Source: Choristoneura fumiferana
Taxonomy: Eukaryota; Arthropoda; Insecta; Lepidoptera; Tortricidae
Reading direction: 5' to 3'
Assembly (NCBI RefSeq): GCF_025370935.1
Contig: NC_133489.1
Location: forward strand, 23,056,199 to 23,120,198
DNA length: 64,000 nt
Made by a program: the position numbers and the translations under genes. The stretch's first letter is position 1; the number at the start of each line of letters is the position of its first letter. Shown here one piece after another: positions 11,672 through 20,150 of the stretch. The notes below the pieces were generated by a model. It saw only the letters and a list, made by a program, of their open reading frames with translations, ran no database searches and had not been told where the DNA came from.

Positions 11672-14294
11672 GTGATGTATTTCAATAAATATAACATGAA
11701 CACATTGAAAAACATGATGGATAATCTGGGCCCGGAAATCGAATTTAGCTTTTCATTATTGTGTGATGCTTACTTCACCACATACAATACCGAGCTATGA
11801 CATACACGGCCAAATTTCTCCATGTGCTCCGGAGAATTATTTTCAATTTATTTTGCAAATCTTTTTATCTAGGCGAAGGTCTGTAAAGATGTAGGTAGTT
11901 TGTTTCGCCAATCGCCATCGTATTTTAAGAGAAGTTTACGCGTGCTGTATCCTATCTCCCAAAAATATCGCACCTTCATGAAGTTCTACGTATAGGTCCG
12001 AACCATGTCGTCATTTAATTTTATTTTAGTAACCATAGTTCCAATTTTCAGACGATACAAAAGTTCGGTGAACCGAGTGAAAGAATGTGTTTCATTTCTT
12101 ACGGTACATTAAGCGTTTCCGACGAGCACGGGAGAGAGGTACCGTCTCAAATTAACTTTAATTTAGCAACAAAGCGCTACACTCAAAGATATTTTGCTAA
12201 TTCTATCTTTAGAGCTTGTTTCACAGCTCTCTGTTAAGTTACTGTTATTTTACGTGACAGTTATCCATGATTTTTTCAGCTGACACATCTAAACGATGGC
12301 GCGTATTTCGGGGACAGAGCGATCCTAAACCCCGGCGCCCCAGCAGTCACCACCATCACCGCTCTCGAGATCACGGAGATATTTGTGTTAGTTTTTTTTT
12401 TATCACATCCCTCCGATCTATATTATATACATCCCACTACCACAGTACAAAAAACCAGCCAAGAGCGTGTCGTACACGCCCAAAAAGGGTTCCGTAGCCA
12501 TGACGAAAAAATTAAGTAACATTTTTCTAAGGATTTCGTATTTTATACGGAATCTTCCAAGTTTTCGGTATATTTTATACCTTAGGCTGCTTTAGGTACT
12601 CTTAACCCTTTAGTGGGTAACGGCAAGATATTTGCCGTCATACGACTCAGATATTTTATTTTTTCTCAATGAACGTGTTGTTAGTTAATATAACTTTTGG
12701 TTCGCATAAGAGAACATACTCGTACCAATTTACGAAAAAAAAGGATAGCAGATAAACCGTTATTCCAACCATGTTAAATGATGATTCTTAGGCCTGAACT
12801 TAGATTTTTAACTATTCCTTACAATTGAACAATGTTTGTAAATAAAATTTTGTTTGCTGGATTTATCCGATAGTCACAATTCTCTACTTTCAGAGACAAG
12901 ATTGGCGATATAGGTTAAAGAAAAAAAATCTGTTATTTGATAATTTTAAAAAATGAAGACGGCAATATATTGCCACTATCCGTTAAGTGTCTGGTGTTTA
13001 TTAAAGGAAAGGGTGGGTTAGGCTACAATTGTTATTGATTTATATATGGAGCAATAGCTTAATTCAATACTTCAAATGGCCGATATGCTCTTGCCGGTTA
13101 TTTATTTGAAAGAATTCAGTTTTAAGTTAAATAAAGGTTTTAATTATTTCTTATCATCTATTGGTTTTTAATTTATTTATTTTGATACGTCGTGCCACCC
13201 GTAGTTCCCCGGCAAACTGACATGACGGTCTTGTCACTTAATGCCCTTGGCTGATAGCGGCAAACATATTGCCGTCTCATAATTCGGAAACCCTGCAATA
13301 ATTATACATTTCTCTTCTCAAAAATCATAAAAAAAATCATTCATGCTGTGCGTATCGTTAAAGTTTCGATTCATTGCTTTAAAATAATGGTCAAAGGGTT
13401 AAACTACTAATAATTCTCAAACAAACTTAGCCGTTATAGTTTCTTGAAAGTTTGATTACTTACTACCATTCTGATTTTTTTCAAATTTTTCCACCACCGG
13501 TTTAGATTTTAGAGCCATACGTCAGGATTTGTCTGGACATGTCCGGATTTTTGTCAGGACTTTTTAATTTTTCATATGGCAACCCTATACGGGGTTAGGT
13601 TCGGAGTAAGTGTATGACTATACTTCGTTTTTTTAGCATTAGAAAAAGGGTAAACAATCTTCTCAAATATTGAAAAAACGTTTTGTAAAAATAGTAACAA
13701 TTACTTATACCAAAAGCATGTAAATGATCATATGCCCTTGCTAATTGTTACATATTTGCTGTGATTTATTTTTCAAAAGTTTTTTTCAATAAAAACGCAC
13801 ATCAAGATCGCTTACCTTCTTTCTAATGCTAAAAAAACGAAGTACATATGAATTATCTTCTTGCTATCTTTCAAATTGTCGGACTCGATATCGGGCAATA
13901 CAAATATGAAAAGTTTACATCCTATTCTCAGACCTACCGAATATACACAAAAAAAATCATAAAAATCGGTGAAGCCGTTTCGAAGGAGTTTGGTCACAAA
14001 CATTTTTGATCCAAGAATTTTATATATTAGATATATAATATCGGGTTCCGATATTGATATCGGATCAGATAATTTGAATACCCTCTAAAACTAGCAGGAG
14101 TACGTGCTAAAGAAGACTTTAAGAAAAGAAGGGAGGGCCTTTGCCCAGTAGTGGTAACACTACAGGTGGAAAAAAAGTTTAATGTTTTTGTTTTGTTTAG
14201 CTTGAACAGCCAGGACTTTCAGACATGCATCCAACCATATCCCCACTTGAAACGACGGATGGAAGAGACTCGACGCAACCGGAGGCGACGTTAA
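11475..14294 (+). CDS. HCN/CNG-family cyclic-nucleotide-binding channel, C-terminal part
   Basis: Four exons (11475-11671, 12052-12138, 12280-12386, 14201-14294) join in phase to give a C-linker, a cyclic-nucleotide-binding beta roll and a stop codon. The family is hyperpolarisation-activated or cyclic-nucleotide-gated cation channels of the plasma membrane, in which this cytosolic domain tunes gating. Landmarks in order are 'NEEQILGTINEQI', 'SCKRLVANVP', 'ETLVPGQ', 'MCFISYGTLSV', 'GAYFGDRAIL' and 'DFQTCIQPYPHLKRR'. The order and spacing match HCN proteins closely. The S1-S6 and pore exons are absent, cut off by a gap and not visible upstream. The phosphate-binding cassette is atypical: the usual Glu is Asp and the usual Arg pair is Ala-Pro. 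The protein ends soon after the C-helix in an Arg-rich tail. It is probably a divergent insect HCN-like paralogue rather than the canonical Ih gene. It converges on the syntrophin gene. Confidence 0.85.
12052..12138 (+). CDS. Channel exon b: CNBD beta strands
   Basis: Twenty-nine codons between acceptor CCAATTTTCAG and donor GAG|GTACCG, phase 0 to 0. It reads TIQKFGEPSERMCFISYGTL..., the counterpart of '[20 protein letters not shown]' in HCN channels. Too short to be found as a long reading frame. Confidence 0.85.
12280..12386 (+). CDS. Channel exon c: phosphate-binding cassette
   Basis: Starts after TTTTTTCAG and ends at a GTTAGT donor with two bases left over. It reads LTHLNDGAYFGDRAILNPG... 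then VTTITALEITEIF. GAYFGD occupies the place of the family's GSYFGE; the following Arg-Arg of the family is Ala-Pro here. Confidence 0.85.
12441..12601 (+). repeat. 'ccaagagcgtgtcg...gggttccgtagcc' repeat, left part
   Basis: Matches 47949-48110 base for base over long stretches ('acgcccaaaaagggttccg', 'aaggatttcgtattt', 'taccttaggctgct'). A very common lepidopteran interspersed repeat. The remainder of this copy resumes at 13399 after the TTAA insertion. Confidence 0.75.
12606..13398. mobile_element. piggyBac-like non-autonomous element with TTAA target duplication
   Basis: The element begins CCCTTT and ends AAAGGG. It is flanked on both sides by TTAA (12602-12605 and 13399-13402). Removing it restores an older repeat whose intact copy at 47949-48489 has no interruption at this point, which proves the insertion. 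TTAA duplications with CCCTTT-like ends are the hallmark of piggyBac transposons. No transposase is present. Internal palindromic motifs CGGCAAGATATTTGCCG and CGGCAAACATATTGCCG lie near the left and right ends. It sits in the last intron of the channel gene. Confidence 0.8.
13399..13570 (+). repeat. Right part of the same split repeat
   Basis: 'ctactaataattctcaaaca' and 'ttagccgttatagtttcttg' continue the alignment to 48110-48220, so 12441-12601 and 13399-13570 are one old copy separated by the piggyBac-like element. A different degraded repeat follows at about 13510. Confidence 0.65.
13615..13850. repeat. Foldback repeat
   Basis: 'acttcgtttttttagcatta' at 13622 is inverted as 'taatgctaaaaaaacgaagt' at about 13824, with 'aaaagggtaa' and 'taccttcttt' continuing the pairing. 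A palindromic MITE in the last intron of the channel gene. Confidence 0.55.
14201..14294 (+). CDS. Channel exon d: end of CNBD, C-helix and stop
   Basis: Follows acceptor TTTTGTTTAG. The two bases carried from exon c plus the first C make Val, then LNSQDFQTCIQPYPHLKRRM and an Arg-rich tail before TAA at 14292-14294. This matches the end of HCN binding domains ('[20 protein letters not shown]'). The tail is only a few residues beyond the C-helix. Confidence 0.8.
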
Positions 14295-14551
14295 AAGGTC
14301 TACTTAACGATTTGGTTAACATTTGCACTATCTTGTTCCATGATTGTCCTTGTGCCCAAAATGTATGTGTATAATTATGATTTAAGTGTTCAAGAAAGCG
14401 GGTGGGCGATTTTTTATGGTTTATTTATTGACTAAGAGAACATACACAAATGCATTTATTTTTAAACAACATTGAGCAAGACTCTAAAAAAGTTTCAAAT
14501 GTGTTAGTTAAGTTTTGTTTTCATAAAAGTACTATTAGGTTATGTTATGTT

Positions 14552-14572
14552 TGGTTAGGTTAGGTTAGGTTA
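14552..14572. repeat. Short interstitial TTAGG run
   Basis: Three consecutive GGTTA units, the arthropod telomere repeat, downstream of the channel stop. A second run is at 48983-49001. Such short runs are frequent inside lepidopteran MITEs and do not indicate a chromosome end. Confidence 0.6.
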
Positions 14573-14618
14573 TATTATGATAAAATCTATATTTTCACTG
14601 TAAGAAATACTTTTTTGC

Positions 14619-14624
14619 AATAAA
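14619..14624 (+). terminator. Possible polyadenylation signal of the channel gene
   Basis: AATAAA, 325 bases after the channel stop codon. Position and strand fit, but in AT-rich sequence the hexamer is common. Confidence 0.3.
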
Positions 14625-14984
14625 ATAGGTTGCACATTATACTTGTTTATTTTTATACATCTCATTGTACGCCACTCACATTATTAGGTTAGGTTGCCTG
14701 CAAGAGATCGTTCTAAAGCGATAAGGCAGCCTAGTGCTTACCTTAGAAAATCTCTATGTATATACCTTTATTTTCTGTATTGCTTACTGTGTTGGTCTGC
14801 AATAAAGAGTTATTGTATTGTATTATTCTATCCGATATCCGTACCGGATGCCGACACGATATCGGAGTAAGTAAAGTTTATGATATGTACTGGATCCGAT
14901 ACTAGATTAAACGATTATCTAAGAAGTATGCCCATATTCATGCTCACTCTTACTCGTATCATACTTTAACTAGTTTTTATTACA

Positions 14985-15190
14985 TTCTAGCTTTTGCCCG
15001 CGGCTCCGCCCGCGTGGTATTCGGTTATTGCGCGCTGTTCCCTCGGGAACTGTGCTTTTTTCCGGGATAAAAAGTAGCCTATGTCACTCTCGGGCCCATA
15101 AACTATCTCTATGAAAAAAATCAGGTCGATCCGTCGCTCCGTTACGGCATGTAAGACGGACAAACACACTTTCGCATTTATAATATTAGT
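14985..15190. repeat. HINE/Lep1-like interspersed element
   Basis: 'tagcttttgcccgcggctcc' at one end and 'ctttcgcatttataatatta' at the other, with 'gggataaaaagtagcctatg' inside. I recognise this as a very abundant lepidopteran short element, placed by published work among Helitron/Helentron-derived repeats; that placement is from memory. Copies of its other end are at 42090-42180 and 61645-61850. Confidence 0.6.
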
Positions 15191-15288
15191 TACATATTAC
15201 TTGTTTTTACTACCAGTCATATATTTTTAGTTACAGTTTGACACTAGCGTGCTTATATTGAAACCTGAGCAAGCGAAGGACCCTAGAA

Positions 15289-15495
15289 TTGAACTACGAG
15301 CGAACCGAGCGGTTCGAGAAGAATCCTGAGCGTAGTAGAGGGTTTCAACAACAACAACATTGTAAATCTGTTTTAAAAAAATACATACCTCGTCGAGTTT
15401 CTTGCCGGATTCTTCTCAACAGAGGTTTTTCCGAACTGCTGGTAGATATTTCGACATTCATAAGTGCTCGTTATAGCCTAAATTGGCAACACAAT
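15289..15495 (+). repeat. Non-LTR retrotransposon 3'-tail repeat
   Basis: 'gagtttcttgccggattctt...cagaggtttttccgaact' followed by 'gcctaaattg' matches 42780-42893 on the same strand and 32410-32530 inverted. Common lepidopteran LINE-type tail. It ends within about 20 bases of the syntrophin exon 10 donor, so it lies inside the following intron. Confidence 0.55.
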
Positions 15496-15513
15496 TCGAA
15501 TGGCGGGAGTTAC

Positions 15514-15779
15514 CTGGAGCCTCGTGACCGAGTTGACGATGTTGGCGGTCCAGGCGGCCTCGACCCTCAGCAGGTCCTGGCGCGTCTCGGCGCTGAAGTA
15601 TCTTGGGCCGGCGCCGCCCACGCGCCACGGCCGCCCCGGCCCGCCCCGCGCCGCGCGCTGCTCTGCACGAGGAAGCAGTGCTGGCGCCAGTCCACCGTCT
15701 CGCTCTCCTTCACGGTGCGGAACATCGTCTGGTACACTTTGAGGGTCTCCGGGCATTTGGCCAGCTCGCCGATGGTCAT
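15514..15779 (-). CDS. Syn2: Syntrophin exon 10: PH2 domain, frameshifted
   Basis: Begins MTIGELAKCPETLKVYQTMF after acceptor CAACAG and ends SVTRLQ at donor CAG|GTAACT. The first part reads to HCFLVQSS in one frame; the last part, YFSAETRQDLLRVEAAW, matches the family only in another frame. The switch lies in a GC-only tract around 15600-15670. The exon is 266 bases; 267 would keep phase 0 at both ends. Confidence 0.85.
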
Positions 15780-18700
15780 CTGTTGACGGAACGACCAGTT
15801 ATCGAAACGGAGCAAAGCGAATAAATAGAGCGTGGGTGCTGCGAAATTCGAACATCGAACTTCGTATCGTACCGTCGCTCTCACTCTCGTATTAAATAAT
15901 TAGAAGCGTCAGCGAGGCGGCAGGATGCAAAGTTCGAATTTTGGACTTCGTAATATAAAGCCTTGTCTAAACTAAAATGACGCACCCCTCAACTCATCAT
16001 CAACATCATTCTAGCTTACCCCTACTGTTGGGCACAAATCCCCTCTCAGGATAAGAGGATTCAGCTTATAATGCAAAATTATTGTGTAAGACTGTTTGTT
16101 TCTAAATAAATAAATAAAAAAAAAAAACCAATGCGAGCCCAATGCGGATGGAAAAATTCACACGAACCATTGAGTTAGGTACTTCGCAAATATTTTCCTT
16201 CACCGTTAAACTAGTAGTAAACAGATACTATTACACATAAATTTCGAAAAACTTAAAGAGATGCAAACCTGGATTTGAATCCTCGATCCTCTGCTTGAGA
16301 AACTACAGTTGCGGCTCCACTGAGGCGGACACGAGCGGAGATGAGTGGGGCTAAGTGGAGCTATGAAAAAAGTTATCATTCCTCACACACCTCTTCGCTC
16401 CGCTCGTCTCCGCTTGACTGTTTCCATAGAAACGGTGCGGAGCCGAGATGTGATTTTGAACCAATATAATTGGTCGATCCCTACACGTCTCTCCGCTCCG
16501 CTCGTCTCCGGCTCAGCGCTCAGTGGAGACCTGTAGGCTGCCAGTACCACGGCCTGGTCGGGGTCGGCTATGTAGTGTAGAAGCAGTGCGGCCCTCACCG
16601 GCGGCTGGTCGAACAGCATGACGTCGGTCCCCTTGAGCAGCAGGAACTTGGGCCGGTAGGTCTGCCAGGGCTGCGTCGCGCTCACCACGCCCTCGTGCAC
16701 CCAGCCCATGTACTCGATGCGCTCGCCGGCGCCCAGCTGACGGTTGAACAGCTTCATCTGTAACACCCCGCGTACACGCGCACATTAATGTACCGTTTAA
16801 TAAATAGACAATCAGGGTTGTTTCACACTTACTACAACTACACCACGTCGCAGCGTTAAAATGCGGTCAAGCTGTGGTTACGTGTGAATAGTGTCGCTGC
16901 GGCATTTTGCAGTTGCGATGCGGTGCCTACAAAATATGGTTGTCGCTAGTAATGAGGGCTATCGTATTTTGTCTTCCTATATGGCGCCACTGTTGCGTGA
17001 GGTTTTTAAGTGTGGCTTTCAATCTGTTATTACGGGCGTGAAAACAAAAGTTTAGATTAAAATCATATTTAATGCACCATAAAACCGTACCATAAAAATA
17101 TCGAGCAACCAGTGTTGCGTAGTCCCGTTTTGTTCGAAAAAAAAGGGAGGACAAAGTTTCCGAAAGACAAAACTGTCTCAAAACACACACATTTATTACC
17201 CCGTAACGCATAATTGCCATAATTAATTTCAGGTAATGCAAAATATTCACAAAATGATGCTAATTACAAATAAACCCGCGTAGCTCACTCAAAAACTATG
17301 AGATTAAACATTTCGGAGACCTCACGCTACACTAGCGCCTCTAGCGGCGAATTCATACGCGATAGCCCTCATTGCGATGTGGTTACGTGTGAATAGTGTC
17401 ACTACATCATTTTGCAGTTGCGATGTGTGGCCTACAAAATGTGGTTGTCGCTAGTAGTTGCGATGTGGTTACGTGTGAATAGTGTCGCTGCGGCATTTTG
17501 CAGTTGCGATGTGGTGCCTACAAATGTGGTTGACGCTAGTAGTTGCGATGTGGTTACGTGTGAATAGTGTCGCTGCGGCATTTTGCAGTTGCGATGTGGT
17601 GCCTACAAAATATGGTTGACGCTAGTAGTTGCGATGTGGTTACGTGTGAATAGTGTCGCTACATCATTTTGCAGTTGCGATGTGGTGCCTACAAAATGTG
17701 GTTGTCGCTAGTAGTTGCGATGTGGTTACGTGTGAATAGTGGTCGCTACATCATTGGCAGTTACGATATGGTGCCTTAAATGTGGTTGTCCCTAGTAGTT
17801 GCGATGTGGTTACGTGTGAATAGTGTCGGTACATCATTTTGCAGTTGCGATGTGGTGCCTACAAAATGTGGTTGTCGCTAGTAGTTGCGATGTGGTTACG
17901 TGTGAATAGTGTCGCTACATCATTTTACAGTTGCGATGTGGTGCCTACAAATATTGTTGACGCTAGTAGTTGCGATGTGGTTACGTGTGAATAGTGTCGC
18001 TACATCATTTTGCAGTTGCGATGTGGTGCCTACAAAATGTGGTTGTCGCTAGTAGTTGCGATGTGGTTACGTGTGAATAGTGTCGCTACATCATTTTGCA
18101 GTTGCGATATGGTGCCTACAAAATGTAGTTGTGATGTGGTTCCGTCGCGAGCAGATGCAGTTATACTCCGGCTTTCATAGAGAAACACGCCTTGACTTGA
18201 CTGAGCACTCATGGAATTCGAGCAGGTAACATTGATATCCTTGTTATGACTTTTATTAGTAGGAAGAAGACGTCGGAATGAATGAAGGGGGGAGAGCGCA
18301 GGCGCGTGATTGCGTGTGGCCGGCCGGCCGTCGCGGTGCCACCGGTGGTTGCGTTGCCGTTGCGATGTGGTCGTATCACACACGCAGTCGATAATGACGG
18401 CAAAATGTGGTTTGTGTGAATTGCACTATTCATTTTCAATACAAAATAGGCGCCCAACCACGTGGCGGGTTATGGTGTGGCGGGTTGTGGTGTGGTTGCT
18501 GTGATATGTGTGAAACAACCCTTAGCATCGATAATTCAAAGCACTATAGCGATAAACGATTTTTTCACAATCCTGGGCAAATGCTAGTTTCATGTGCCAG
18601 GCTTGAACCTTTTATTAATCAATTTCTATATGGTTTTCGGGATAAAACCATGGGAAGTCCCACCCTGGTACCTTACGGTCGCTATGAAATAATTTGAGGC

Positions 18701-19993
18701 GGCCTAGGTGATCAAAAATATCGGCACATACTCTAAAGCCTTCAGAATAGAGTGCATGTTCCAATATTTTCGAAAACATCGGCCGCTCCGAAGTCTCTGA
18801 TGGTACAGTCAAACCATTTGATTTCTGACTCACCATAGAACGTTCTCACAGTAATATCATAATAAATTGTCAAGCAATGCGATATCAATGGCACGATTCA
18901 GTTGGTTCGAATGTATAAAATTTATTTTCTTCCAAGTATGCGTTAATTTCATCATAAGTTATGATTCATAACCGCACTAAATACCCAGCACAAAGCGGGA
19001 CTTTTCTGCTCTAGAGCAGAAAAAAGTATGAAATCCTTTATTGTTGGGCCAACCTGGTGCCTATCCGAAATTTGACAGATCGCAGGTAAAATATTTGCTA
19101 CTGGCTACCTACTAACTAACTGCCAAAAAAAGTAAGAAATTAAAAAAAAAAAAAACAAATTGGCGGGAACCTTGCGAATTTTCCGGACATTTTTTGAGAG
19201 TGCGAATGTAAACTTACAAAAATGGAATCATCGAGTGCCAGTGACATTTCTTTCCTATTATTTGTTTAGCATGAGTTTTTTTTCGTCTACTATTCCTGTA
19301 CCTAATAGTTGAAAGAAAAGCAGATTATGCACCTCGCATTAAGTAATTTATATTGCCCTCGTGCTTTTTAAAGCCCTCGCTAACGCTCGGGCTCCAAACC
19401 GGCACTCGGTGCAATAATAAATAACTTTCTGCTTGGTGCAACAATCTACTATTAATGATGCAGTTTGTTCGAGTGTACTACAGAAAGGCAGTTCCATTCG
19501 TACCTGCAGGTTGGTGAGACCGACGATATTATTGGAGATACTCTTGAGCCAGTGCGAGAGCGCGGCGGGGTCCTCCGCGTGGATCACACCCGTCGTCACC
19601 TGCGGACGCGCGCCGCGCACCTAACACAATACATCATCGTCATCATCAGCCGGAACACGTCCACTGCTGAACAAAGGCCTCCCCCTTCATCATCATCATC
19701 ATCATCATCAGCCGGAACACGTCCACTGCTGAACAAAGGCCTCCCCCTTCATCATCATCATCATCATCATCAGCCGGAACACGTCCACTGCTGAACAAAG
19801 GCCTCCCCTTCATCATCATCATCATCATCATCATCAGCCGGAACACGTCCCCTGCTGAACAAAGGCCTCCCCTTTCATCATCATCATCATCATCATCAGC
19901 CGGAACACGTCCATGCTGAACAAGGCCTCCCCTTCATCATCATCTCATCATCATCAGCCGGAACACGTCCACTGCTGAACAAAGGCCTCCCCC

Positions 19994-20024
<31 letters not shown>

Positions 20025-20113
20025 GCCGGAACACGTCCACTGCTGAACAAAGGCCTCCCCTTCATCATCATCATCAGCCGGAACACGTCCACTGCTGAAC
20101 AAAGGCCTCCCCC

Positions 20114-20150
<37 letters not shown>

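Noticed and set aside
14552..14572. Telomere or subtelomere
   Set aside because: Only three TTAGG units, and genes lie on both sides. A similar run sits in the loop of a foldback element.
15478..15824. Several overlapping frames on both strands of the GC-rich block
   Set aside because: They are shadows of syntrophin exon 10. Only the minus frames with family similarity and splice sites are kept.
16833..18137. CRISPR-like repeat-spacer array
   Set aside because: Units are contiguous with no unique spacers, and the genome is eukaryotic. Ordinary tandem repeat.
19646..19846. Frame with runs of Met and Asp
   Set aside because: It is translation of the (CAT)n parts of the tandem repeat, not a gene.
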